64,000 bases of DNA from positions 49,279,001 to 49,343,000 of the forward strand of contig JARKIP010000005.1 in assembly GCA_029990175.1 (NCBI GenBank), given 5' to 3'. Every line of letters starts with the position of its first letter. Position 1 is the stretch's first letter. Origin of the DNA: Petunia secreta (taxonomy: Eukaryota; Streptophyta; Magnoliopsida; Solanales; Solanaceae). Position numbers and translations under genes: made by a program. Below, one piece after another: positions 23,870-35,883 of this stretch. The notes under the pieces were generated by a model. The model was given only the letters and a program-made list of their open reading frames with translations, was not told the DNA's origin and did no database searches.

Positions 23870-25380
23870 ATGACTATGGGCGCACCTCCTTTGCTAACTA
23901 GTTGGTGGAGCAACTTATCACTAGGAGAGCAAACCAATGTGCGTCAGCACTTGGGTCATTTGGTTTCACTGTTAGAAATTGAACCATGTAGAGAGATGAT
24001 CGAAGCAGCAGTGTCATTTTGGGATGAAGAATTGAACGTGTTTAGGTTTGGGGACATTGAATTAACACCTTTGTTGGAAGAAATAGGGGTTTTGTGTCAC
24101 ACTCGGGGTTGGACAAGAATCGTTGGCAGGGGGGTCACATACTAGCACCTAGCGTCCCTACAACTGACGAGTTTCGTAAGAAGCTAGGGATGGTAGCAAG
24201 TGTGGACGTGGGATTTTTACAACAAAAGAAGATTCTGTTTTCCTATTTTTACACTAGGTTTGGACATTTGATGGCGTATGATAGTCATAAGAAGGAGTTT
24301 GAGTCCTATGGTGATTGGAGGAGGGCTAGACCACTTGCATTTGCTATTGGTTTCTTGGGAGTGATGGTTTTTCCGGAGGGTTCAAGTCATGACACATGTT
24401 CAAGACTTGACATGGTTGCCGATGTAGTGTTCAACGGAATTGATGGTTATCGTTATACCATAGTTCCTATGATAGTAGCAGACATTTATTGAGCTCTGGG
24501 TTGTTGCAAGAGAGGAGCGAGATACTTCCAAAGGTGTAATCTTTTACTACAAGCATGGTTCAAGGAACATTTAGGGAAAGCAAGAGGTGCACAAGCATTT
24601 TCCAAATCAACTAGTTGCAACTACTTGATTGGGGAACGATATGGGATTCCAAAACTCAAACAACCAAGCAGCACAGAGAAGTGGGTAAAATTGTTCGAAG
24701 ACATAACGGAGGACTCAATCCAGTGGATGTTCACTTGGTTTCCTTCATCAGATTTCATCATTAGTTCTGAGAAGGCATCCTTTGTGATACTTATGGAGTT
24801 AAGAGGCCTCCAGACCTATCAGCCGCTAAGAGTAATGAGGCAAGCAGGAAGAAAGAAAGTCATACCATTGATACCGAACACGAAAGATTATCAGTTTGAC
24901 TACACCGAAGATGTTGTTCCAAGGGTCAAGAGCATTAGGAAGTCATGGGAAGGAAGACAAGTCATGGAAGAAGCATCGCTAGCGCGTGATAGATACAACG
25001 CTGGATGCGAGCCAAACTACAAAAGCTGGTTACGCTCTAGTATAAAGGGAAATGTGGTAGTAGGGCCAAGTCGTGGGAATAACGTAAGAGATCGTGTAGC
25101 AGAGGCTCAAATCCGGTACCGAGAGTTCACATTGAAAGCTGTCAAGATGGATAAGGAAAACAAAGAAGAGATTAAAGTATGGAAGAAGCGTACATTAGGA
25201 CTAGAGGAAAATATAGAGGCATTGGAAGCAAAACTTGAGCAATGGAATTCGGAGTGCGCAGAGTTAGACATCTTACACTTGGTAGCAGCCAAAGGATACT
25301 TAACCAAAGCCATGGAAGAAGTCAAGGAGATCACACGAGAAGCAAAGAGACCCAAGATGGAAAATGAGTGTGTCGCCTAG
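23870..25380 (+). pseudogene. Ogre ORF1, copy a (DUF7745-like)
   Basis: This is the unknown-function protein that Ogre-type elements encode upstream of gag. Starting at ATG 23870, the N-terminus reads LLTSWWSNLSLGEQTNVRQH and FWDEELNVFRFGDIELTPLL, the conserved W-W and FxFGDxExTPxLEE pattern of this family. A frameshift near 24120 and a TGA at 24490 interrupt it, and the frame then runs to 25378. The C-terminal third (25080-25370) is Lys/Glu/Leu-rich and likely coiled coil. Total length is about 500 residues. A related copy follows at 25720. Confidence 0.6.
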
Positions 25381-25719
25381 TCAAAATCTCATTTCTTTTT
25401 TTGTATTTTTACTTTTCCAAAAGTTATTGTCATGTACTGATTTACAAAATTTTGGGGGAATTTATGAGAATAATTGGCCACAAAATGCGTATTTATGCTT
25501 ATTGCATAATGAAGAACCTAGGGAGGCTATACGTTCATGGCGCGCAATAGTCCATTAGTAAACCTACGCCAAATATCAAAAGGGGTTTTAACCCGAAAAG
25601 TGACAAATTGCATCTTTGCATTGATTCGAAAAAACGTTTGCACATGATTGTCTGTTTAAGCATGATCGAAACTATAAGGATGTTTTGGTCTTTACCTTTT
25701 CTTGTTTTATTTTCAGACT

Positions 25720-27222
25720 ATGGTTGCAAAGGGTACTCTCAAATTTGAGATCGTTTCCCGGCCTCCTTACTTGAACAGACTTTGGTGGGAAGATTTGGCT
25801 GTTGTCAACAAAGCTCATGTTCAAAAGATGTTGGGGGAGTTGATAACTCTCAAGAACTACACTGCCATGACTAGTTTGGTTGAAGCTGCTACACAATTCT
25901 GGGACTACAAAAGGGATGTGTTTCACTTCAATGATTTCGAGTTGGCACCGATGTTGGAAGAATTTGGAGGACTAGCAGGGTTGGAGCCTGGGCCCGAGAC
26001 CATGATTTATCCTTGAAATGTGGAACCTAAGGAGTTCATGGAATTGCTGGGAGCCCCTTATGATCGATATGCCGAGGGGTTGGCCGATGGAAAAGGCACG
26101 GTGGAATACTTACACTCTAGGTTTGGAGATCTGACACTAAGACACGAATAGAATGGGGCGTGGGAAGTTCAAGATTTGGAATGGACTGAATCCAATTCTT
26201 TTATCATTGCTATTCTTAGAAGCATTGTTTTCCTCGAGAAATGAGGCAAGATCGACATAAGGCTAGAGAGAGTAGCAGGGGGACTGTGCAAAGGTGCCTT
26301 CAAACGTCAAGTAAGCTTGGTTCCGATGATTTTGGGAGAAGTTTATAGGGCTTTGACCAAATGTAGGAGGGGAGGAGATTTCTTCGAAGGTTGCAATCAG
26401 TTGCTAGAAATCTGGTTGATAGAGCATTTGCACAGTGTCCCTGTCAGTTCGGTGGCGCCAAAACCCTCTTGGCAAGGAGGAATCCATTCACATAGCACCC
26501 GTATGGCTGCAAAAGTAACATGGGAATACCCCGCAAACATGGAAGGTTAGTACGCCAAGCTCGAGGAATTACAAGAGGTGCAATGGGTGATTGAACATTG
26601 TGCTGGCTTCGTTTTCTCCATACAAGGTCAAGACATCACTTTCTTGACGTTGATTGGATTCTGAGGAACTCATCACTATGTTCCTCTAAGGATCCTTCGG
26701 CAAGTGGGCATGACGCAACAAAATCCGTAATTAACTGAAGGAAGAAGTTTCAATGTTGACATAAAGGACATTGAACATCCAATGGTCCTCACCATATTAA
26801 CAATGTGGGAGAAAAGGCTTACTATGCAGTTTTGCCGTGGTCATGACAATAGGGTAAACCCCACAGCCACTTTGGCCTATCCCCAATGGCTCAGCGAAGA
26901 TAAGGCAAAGTATCGATCTAAGACTACACTAAAAAGGAAAGCCAAAGCTCCAAATGCTGCTGAAAAATACAAAAAGCTGAAACAAGAGTTTAACCAAAGA
27001 AAGAAAGAGTTAAGGGTGACACAAGAAAGAGAGATGAAGAGACAATACAAAGATAAGATCAAAGGGGACGAACTCAAGTATTGGACCAGCAAGGTCATGA
27101 CTACAAGACAAGTTGCTGGGAATTTGCAAGATTTGCTCAAAGGATGGGGAGGATATTTTAAGTCAGTACCACTGGAAGCCAAAGAGGAGAAGGAAAAGGA
27201 AGATGCTGGAGCTGATGTTTGA
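25720..27222 (+). pseudogene. Ogre ORF1, copy b (paralogous duplicate)
   Basis: ATG 25720 directly follows a T-rich stretch ending TTTTCAG. The N-terminus (YLNRLWWEDLAVVNKAHVQK, then FWDYKRDVFHFNDFELAPML) repeats the architecture of the first copy with clear divergence. Stops lie at about 26014 and 26548, and there are probable frame changes between 26016 and 26316. The last part (26782-27222) is Lys/Glu-rich with an RKKELRVTQEREMKRQY coiled-coil-like stretch. Same length and order as copy a, so I infer tandem duplication of the whole ORF1 unit including its upstream intergenic sequence. Confidence 0.6.
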
Positions 27223-27570
27223 AGCTGAAGTCTCTTTGCTTGGCACCTAGTCTAGTCGTATCGAGTCAAGTCATCTTGTCTTTTCTTTATTGTCGTTTTT
27301 ATCTTAATTGAGTCATTAGTGGTTGTAATAAAGCCAAACAAACTAAATAAAATTTCGTCATTTTTGGGTTTTTAGATTGGTGATGATCATGTTTATTTGA
27401 ACGAAATAATGTGTTTGGTGCAAACGTTACTTCGAATCCGCAATAGGCCCACCTCTGGGACAAAAGAGGTCCCATGCATGATAGGACGTGATTTTATTCA
27501 AACTAATGTACACTCACATTTTCTCTTTTTTGTTTTGATGTGTCAGTTCCCAAGTCCCTGAAAGTTTGGT

Positions 27571-28311
27571 TTGTGTATTCTGGCCGCGCCGCAATACTGG
27601 TTGAGGTCCAAAGGATTGATCTCAACACCTTCCCCCTTACCTACATGGACAAGGACGAGACGAAATATCATGGCTGAGTTCGACAAGGTTGGCACTCTTG
27701 AGAAACAAAGCATGGACGCCTATGAAAACTACGCTAAGCTGGAGCAGAGGTTGCTTGAATTGGAAAATAGGATCCCTCTGGCCCATACAAATGAGATCAC
27801 TGAACGAAACCAAACTGTTCGCCCTCACGGCAAAGATCCACTTTACCCCAAAAGAGACCTTCCTTACCCTACCCACACTGCACCACCAAAAGCACCACAA
27901 CACAACTTACCCGCCTTCAACGTTTGAAACCAAAACCATTGCATCACCCACCAAGGACCATGAAATGTACGCATGGACTAAGGAAGACCCAGATAGCACC
28001 AAAGAACAAGTCCAATGGTTGGTTGAGAAGTTCAAACAACTCCAAGGCGCTAAGGGAACCCGAGGGTTAGCTTATGAGGATCTCTGCTTGTATCCTGACT
28101 TGAAACTACCCGAAGGCTACAAGACACCAAAGTTCAACATGTTCGATGGCAGTGGAGACCCAATGGCTTATTAAGGTCTTACTGTGACAAGCTGGTTGGG
28201 GTTGGACATGACGAAAAAATTCGCATGCAGCTGTTCAACCGTAGTTTGACTGGAGATGCACTAGTATGGTACTCTAAGCAGCAACCCAAGAAGTGGACGA
28301 GCTGGGAAGCA
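27571..28311 (+). pseudogene. gag: Ogre gag, 5' part (interrupted by Tekay insertion)
   Basis: This is the Gag precursor of the Ogre element. An N-terminal coiled-coil region (MDAYENYAKLEQRLLELENR) is followed, after a frameshift near 27900, by a capsid start: LPEGYKTPKFNMFDGSGDP and, in yet another frame after a small deletion near 28170, LFNRSLTGDALVWY. The reading is cut at 28311 by the Tekay element and resumes at 38429 after the AAGCA duplication. Confidence 0.75.
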
Positions 28312-30863
28312 TGTTACACCCCGTATGTCTAAAGTGACGTATATCATTCTAATGACATGTTAAGAATGATTTAAGTGAGTTTAAAGTCATAATATGACCA
28401 TATATGATGTTTATATATTGAATATAAACTTTGGGAAAAGTCGGATTTAAGTTGCGGAAAAACCGACTAAGGAATTGCCTTGTAGCAGAGCTTTTTCAGC
28501 AATTAATTTCGTGTGTTATATGAGGTCTTTTAGGGACATATAATATACCAAATTGAAGGTCTTGGAGTTTATTTTTTTAACACCTTTGACAGTTTTTTCA
28601 TACAATTTCTGGATAAAAAAATATGAGTATCAGAAGTCAGACCAGAAAAAGGGACATAAGCACAAAAGAGGGCTAAAACTGAAATGTTTCAAGTATAAAA
28701 GAGAAAATTCATCACTTTCTCGTCATTTCCAGAAACTTCATGATAGAAGCAGTGTGTTCTTATGTATTGAAGCCATTAATATGGTTTTGAGGGATGGACA
28801 TCAATCTTAACTCGAAATTGAAGATAAATTGCGTCAAAACGCTCTACGCGATTAAGGTAACGTTATGCTACCTTCAATTTCGTTTATAGTTTGAGTTTTA
28901 GAGTTACTTCATGGCTAAGTAAAGTACCTAAATTCGGTATTATAGCCTGTTTAAGCTTTAGAAGGTGTGGAATTCAAAGGAAATAAGGTTTAGAAGCAAG
29001 AAACATCAAAGGTATGTAAGACTAAACCTTTATTTTGGCAAGGCATGTATCATTTAGCTTTTGAAGCTATTCTTAGTTCTAAACTTAGTATTTCTTCTAA
29101 GAAACCTGTATGGTACCAAGGAAACCTTGCATATACTTAATTTGGTACTAAAATCCAAGGTGAAAGACGTCCAAATCAGCAAGACAAAACGTTTCAAAAT
29201 CTGGAAATTTATTTTGATCTTTGGACAGTTGTTAGTATATTGATCATAAATCCTTATAAAAAATTGATATTTAGATTCTTTAAGAATCCTCAGAATCCTA
29301 AGACATATATCTACAACTTTTATGAGACCATGAAGTCTATAACTTTGATCTACACTCTGAAAATTAGGTTGAAAGTCAGGACAGTGGTGCTGTCCAGACA
29401 TTCTATCTGCGGATTTGTTATGTCATCCAGTTGTCTCATCTTGTTATCCATTTAACATGTTTATGTTATCAGTTTATCCGGGTATCCATTCCAGTCTATA
29501 GTATAGTACTGGTTCTCTTTTTGCGGATTATCCAGTTTCAGGTGAAACTCTGCCGAAAGTTTTTTAGAAATTCAAAGAGTTTGACAAATTCTGAGTTCTA
29601 GGTTGTGTCTATAATTCTATCAAGAGTTTTCTTATCATTTCTTGAGTCCATATCTATTATTGCCACATGTGTTGTGCCTCATACATGCTTATGCTTATAT
29701 TGTGATCATGTTATGTGTGATTTGGAGTTCCGCATAGAGGCTGGACATTGGACACACAGTCCGGTCACGTGTGATACTACCCGTCTGGGGGAAACAACCC
29801 CTCTGGTTCAGGCGGGAGTTGAAACACCTAGTGTGACCGGGAGTCATTCACACACTCTGACCAGATAGACTAGATATTACTGGATGGGGGGGGGTGACAT
29901 AGCCCATAACACCCGCCTGGTTTGTCATATACGCGTATATAGCCACAGTATGCACTGCATGATTATACATGAGGCTAGTTCAGGTTTTCAGTTACCTGAT
30001 TTGGGGGGATACAACCCATAACACCAGATATGTACCAGTTCAGATGTTCAATTACCTGATTTGGGTGGATATAGCCCATAACACCAGACATGTACCAGTT
30101 CAGATAACAGTTCAGTTTTAGCTCAGTAGCAGTTATCAATTCTCAGTTATCAGCCATCAGTTCTTAGCGTCAGGATCAGTTGACGGTTATCAGTTTCAGT
30201 TTCTAGTTACCAGTTATCAGTCATATTACAGTTATTTATCAGTATGGTTCAGCTCAGTCTTCAGTTTCAGATTCAGCTAGACTTAAGTTTATATTCAGAT
30301 CATGTTTAGCATGTTCTTTAGATCTCCAGCTATACTATTATGCTCCAGCTGATATTTACATATTTATATTCCAGCCTTACAGTTTCATTCAGCTACGATA
30401 TATTATATGCTCATGCCTTACATACTTGGTACATATTGTACTCACGCCCTTTTCTGGGATGCTGCGTTTTATGCTACGCAGGTACAGATAGATTAATGCT
30501 TGGACCATGTTAGTAGGCCATCTATCAGCTATTGGAGTCACTCCACTTACTCCCGGAGTTACTTATCTTTTGGTATGTATACAGTCAGCCAGTTTGGGTA
30601 TGGGTATGGCGGGGCCTTGTTCCGTCCTTTGTATATTTAGTTCAGCAGTCTTAGAGGCCTGTAGATAGGTCCCTGTGTGGTGCAGTCAGTATGTCAGCTT
30701 ATGTTAGCCTTGTCAGCTTTTTGCATTGCATAATTTTTATTAGTTAGGTTTATGCTTATTCTGTTTATCAGTTATTTTCATGGTTAGCGGATTATCAACA
30801 GGATTAGTGATGATCGACATTTAGTGTTGGTCATCTGTCACGGCCCTAGGTTGAGTCGTGACA
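28312..30863 (+). repeat. Tekay 5' LTR
   Basis: 2552 bp, TGTTACACC...GTCGTGACA. The second half (about 30080-30300) is built of irregular CAGTTATCAGTT / CAGTTCAG units. A 10-G run lies near 29886. By eye the two LTRs are mostly identical with scattered substitutions and small indels. Confidence 0.92.
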
Positions 30864-30867
30864 AAAA

Positions 30868-30879
30868 TGGTATCAGAGC
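30868..30879 (+). other. Tekay primer-binding site, tRNA-iMet
   Basis: TGGTATCAGAGC, a full 12-nt complement to the 3' end of initiator tRNA-Met, starts 5 nt after the LTR. Confidence 0.92.
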
Positions 30880-31068
30880 AGTTCCGTCCTAGGGTGTCGA
30901 CAGGTCGTGTCTTGTAGAGTCTTGTTCCGGAGTATGTTGCGCGCCTTACTTTTGAATAGGAGGCTACAAGGCATTTCAGGACAGTTGTATTTCTTTCTTC
31001 TCTAGATCGTGCGATAGGGCTATAATTTTAGAATTCACCCATCTAACCGTAATGTTTTGAATACAGTG

Positions 31069-32275
31069 ATGCCGCCGAAGAAACTGACAGCTGCCCAGAA
31101 GGGCAAGGCTATTGTCGGCCAGGGTAGTAGTAGAGTTCCACCTAAGGTGGATAAGAGTGAGGAATTCAGACCTGAGGCTCCATCTGAGGTCTCACATATC
31201 CCTTCAGTTCAGGGCGATATTAGAGGTACTGCAGCTGCCATGCCTCCAGCTCCTCAGCCTGATAGCCAGGGACAGGAAATGAGGGATGCAATCAGATTAT
31301 TGACCAGTGTTGTAGTTGCTCAGACTAGACAGCATAGTGCAGATGCCCAGGGAGATACTGGATCAAGGATCAGGGATTTTATCCGATTAAAGCTTCTTGT
31401 CTTTACTGGATCTCGTACAGGAGAGGACCCTCAGGATTTTGTAGTGAGGATAGTCAGGGGGTTGAGGGTCATGCACGTGTCAGACACAGAGTAAGTAGAG
31501 TTAGCTGCATTTAGATTGCATGACCTAGCAGCAGGGTGGTATTAGACGTGGGAGCTACCAGAGGGCCAGATTCTACTCCGGGGACTTGGTAGGAATTCTT
31601 GGATACATTCTTTCATCCGTATATGCCTATAGAGACATAGAGAGAACGTGCCGATCAGTTCTTGACCTTGAGACAGGAAAGTTTGAGTGTAGAAGAGTAT
31701 AATTATCGCTTTAATTCTTTAGAAAGGTTTGCCCCCACTGTAGTAGCGAGTATGGAGGATAGAATTCACAGGTATGTAGTGGGACTTGGTCCACACCTGG
31801 TGAACGAGTGTATGACAGTTGCTATGCAGTCAGTATGAACATATCACGCATTCAGGCATTTGCTTTATCACTTGAGGAGAGGAAGCAGAGACAGAGAGCC
31901 GACAGGGATAGAGTGTTACACAAGAGGGGCAGATTTTCTGGTTCGTTTGGAGAGACATCTGGAGCGAGTAGACAGCAGAGTATTAGACAGCCACCAGCTA
32001 GTATACCTACACAGTCTCGTGGCCTGAGATCTGATAGACCTCCTCAGTCCAGAGCTAGTCAAGCATCACAGACTTCGGGATTTCAGCGCCGTGGTTCTTC
32101 GATACGACTAGTCAGACATATCCCAGATGTTCAGATTGTGGTAAATGCCACTTGGGTCCATGTCAGTTAGGAGTTGATACTTGTTATATTTTTGTCGCGA
32201 GGTAGGCCATTTCATGAGAGATTGCCCGACTAGGGGTGGTAGTGGTGCAGCCCAGCCAGCTAGATAAGCAGTAGC
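31069..32275 (+). pseudogene. gag: Tekay gag
   Basis: ATG 31069 starts MPPKKLTAAQKGKAIV, a typical Tekay-type Gag N-terminus. The capsid region (31370-31800) has FIRLKLLVFTGSRTGEDPQDF and further conserved blocks in shifting frames, with stops at 31492, 31541 and elsewhere. A Gln/Arg/Ser-rich stretch (31860-32100) precedes a degenerate zinc knuckle around 32125-32235, with a CGKCHLG motif and, after a frameshift, HFMRDCPTRG. Confidence 0.75.
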
Positions 32276-32399
32276 TTCCTCAGCACCAGCACGCCCTCAG
32301 GGGCAAGTTCCTCAGGCACCAGCAGCTCGTGGTAGAGGTCGAAGTGGAGCTCCTGCAGAAGGCGGTACTCAGAACCGCACCTATTCTCTTATTGGTCGA

Positions 32400-35300
32400 C
32401 AGGACCAAGAGACTTCACCAGACGTGGTCACATGTATTCTGTCGGTAAATTCTATCGATATGTATGTGTTGATAGATCCGGGTTCTACATTATCATATGT
32501 TACTCCCTTTGTTGCCATTCAATTCAAAATAGTACCAGAGGCTATTAGACCTTGAGATAGCCACTCCCGTTGGTGATTTTATAGTAGCTAGGCGTGTTTA
32601 TAGAGGTTGCATGGTAATGATGGGCGATTATAGCACTACAACTAACTTAATTGAGCTAGAAATGGTTGATTTCGATGTTATTCTTGGTATAGATTGGTTG
32701 TCCTCTTGTTATGCTAACGTTGATTGTAGAGTGAAGACAGTCCAGTTTCACTTTCCAGGAGAATTAGCTATGGAGTGGCAGGGTGTTTCTGCATCGCCAA
32801 AGGGTCTGTTTATTTCTTACCTTAAGGCAAGGAAGCTAATCGCAAAAGGCTGCTTATATCATATTGTTCATGTTCTAGACTCAAAGAAGGAGACATCTAC
32901 TCTTGAGTCAGTTCCGGTAGTAAATGAGTTCCCTGATGTGTTTCGAGATGAGTTACCTGGTCTTCCTCCAGAGCGAGAGATTGATTTTCCTATTGATATA
33001 GTACCAGGTACGCAGCCCATATCCATTTATCCCTATAGGATGGCACCAGCAGAACTGAAAGAACTTAAGAAGTAACTGAAGGATTTGTTAGATAAAGGCC
33101 TCATCAGACCCAGCATTTCCTCGTGGAGAGCCTCGGAATTGTTTGTGAAAAAGAAAGACGGTTCTCTACGCATGTGCATAGATTATAGATAGCTAAATAA
33201 AGTCACAATAAAAAATAATACCCTCTGCCCAAGATTGATGACTTGTTCGACCAGCTCCAGGGTGCCAAGTACTTCTTGAAGATAGATTTGCGATCAGGTT
33301 AGAGTCAGAGAATGTGATATACCTAAGACTGCATTCTGTATGAGGTACGTCCATTATGAGTTTTTAGTGATATCGTTTGGACTCACTAATGCCCCTGCAA
33401 TATTTATGGATCTGATGAACAACGTATTCAGGCCTTATCTAGATTTATTTGTGATTATATTTATTGATGATATTCGCATCTATTCAAAGTCTGAATTAGA
33501 GCATGCGGAGCACCTGCGCACAGTATTGGGTACTCTTCGGGACCAAAAATTATTTGCTAAGTTCTCAAAGCATGAATTCTGGTTAGATTCAGTGGCAGTT
33601 CTTGGCCATATAGTTTCAGCAGAAGGAATTAAAGTAGATGGCAGAAGATTGAGGTTGTGCAGAATTGGCCCAGACCTACGACGCCAACTAAAGTACGTAG
33701 TTTTCTGGGTTTGGCAGGTTATTACAGAAGGTTCGTAGAGGGTTTTTCCTCCATTGCAGCTCCACTGACCAAATTGACACAGAAAACAGCTAAATTTGAG
33801 TGGTCTGATTCTTGCGAGCATAGCTTCGAAGAACTATAGAACAGGTTGATAACAGCTCCAGTACTTACACTTCGAGAGGGATCTGAGGACTATGTTATTT
33901 ACTGTGACGCTTCTCGAATTGATCTTGGTTGTGTTTTGATGCAGCACGGATGAGTAATTGCCTATGCTTCCAGGCAGCTGAAAAAGCACGAGCAGAACTA
34001 CTCTACTCATGATTTAGAGCTTGCAGCAGTGATTCATGCATTGAAGATTTAGAGACATTATTTGTACGGTGTTCATGTTGGTATTTATACAAACCACAAG
34101 AGCCTCCAATATGTATTTAAGAAGAAGGAGCTAAACCTACGATAGAGGTGGTGGCTAGAGCTGCTGAAGGACTACGACGTGGAAATTATTTATCATCCGG
34201 GTAAAGCGAATGTTGATGCTGATGCCCTTAGTCGTAAGTCTATGGGTAGTCTATCTTATTTACAGCTACAGAAAAGAGAGTTAGCTCGTACACTCCACCA
34301 GTTGGCTAGCATGGGAGTCAAATTAATAAATTCAGAGGACGCAGGAGTTACAGTTCAGAACGCAGCCACTACTTGCCTAGTGACAGAAGTAAAACAACGT
34401 CAGTATGAGGATCCATTTCTAGTTGAATACAGACAGATAGCTAGAAGAAAACCAGAGTCACCATACAGGGTTACTAGTGACGGGGTTCTTATGTATAAAG
34501 ATAGACTTTGTGTTCCTGATGTTGTAGATTTATGTGGATAGATTATGTCCGAGGCATATTATTCCAGATACACTGTTCATCCAGGTTTGACCAAGATGTA
34601 CTATGATCTTAAGTAGATTTATTGTTGGGACGGAATGAAGCGTGACATAGCAGAATTTATGGCTCAGTGTCCTAACTGCCAGCAGGTTCAAGTCGAGCAT
34701 CAAAAACCTAGTGGTTTGTTGCAGGAAATAGAGATTCCATCATGGAAATGGGAAGCAGTAAATAGGGACTTCATTACAGGTTTGCCCCGTACACGGAGTA
34801 GGTATGACTCTATTTGGGTTATAGTTATCAGGCTTACAAAATCAACTCATTTCTTACCTGTCAGAACTACATATAAAGCGGAGGATTATGCTAGACTTTA
34901 TATCAGAGAGATAGTGCGCCTACATGGTATTCCAGTATCTATCATTTCAGACAGGCACAGTTTACAGCTAATCTCTGGTGATCCTTCCAGACAAGTTTAG
35001 GACACAGGTGAATCTGAGTACAACATTTCATCCCCAGACAGATGGACAGGCTGAGCAGACCATTCAGATGTTAGAAGATATGCTTAGATCTTGTGTGTTA
35101 GATTTTGGAGGCAACTAGAGTGATCATCTAGCGTTGAAAGAGTTTGCGTATAATAATAGCTATCATTCTAGCATACAGATGCTGCCATATGAAGCTTTGT
35201 GTGGGCGGAAATGTAGGTCTCCTATAGGATGGGTCGAGGTTGGCGAGTCTCAATTGATAGGTCCAAATTTAATCCAACAAGCCGTTGATAAAGTCAAGTT

Positions 35301-35812
35301 GATCAGGGAAAGATTATTAGCAGTGCAGAGCCGGCAGAAGTCCTATGAAGATAACCGACGTCGAGATTTAGAATTTCAGATTGGCGATTGGGTATTCCTG
35401 AAAGTATCACCTGTGATAGGGCATTATGAGATTTAGAAAGAAGGGCAAGCTTAGCCCTATATTCATTGGTCCATATTAGGTTATCAAGCAAGTTGGGCGT
35501 GTTGCCTACGAATTAGACCTTCAAATAGACCTTCAGGAGGTTCATCCAGTATTCCATGTTTCTATGCTCAGAAAATGTGTCAGAGATCCTTTTAGAGTTG
35601 TACCAGTAGATGGTATACAGATCACAGAGCAATTGACTTATGAAGAGGTGCCAGTTGCAATTTTAGATAGCCAGATTCGTCGACTAAGGACGAAAGACAT
35701 TCCTTTAGTTAAGATGCTATACCAAAGCAATAATGTAGAAGAAATAACTTGGGAAGCTGAAAATGACATGAGAGCAAAATATCCACATCTTTTCATTACT
35801 TCAAGTATGTAA
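32400..35812 (+). pseudogene. pol: Tekay pol: protease, RT, RNase H, integrase, chromodomain
   Basis: Aspartic protease with DPGSTLSYVT (about 32475). The linker reads VVNEFPDVFRDELPGLPP before RT. The RT palm keeps FIDD (about 33460-33472) in IIFIDDIRIYSKSE. RNase H has YCDAS (about 33900) and DADALSRKS (about 34218). Integrase has HPGLTKMYYDL and CPNCQQ zinc residues, DFITGLP and IISDR, and the frame then shifts before the glutamate. The C-terminal chromodomain-like segment reads EEVPVAILDSQIRRLRTKDI and ITWEAENDMRAKYPHLF, ending at 35812. In-frame stops occur at 33073, 33190, 33836 and several later sites, with shifts near 33655 and 34960. Confidence 0.85.
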
Positions 35813-35883
35813 CAGATCGTTGCTTAATGCTTCTATATACTTCATTTAACATTCGAGGACGATTGTTACTAACAGGGGAAGAT

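Noticed and set aside
28553..29868. Frames inside the Tekay LTR (for example 28553-28810, 29605-29868)
   Set aside because: Located in LTR non-coding sequence and partly repeated in the other LTR with different stops.
30868..30879. tRNA-Met-like sequence
   Set aside because: Only the 12-nt primer-binding complement is present, not a tRNA gene.
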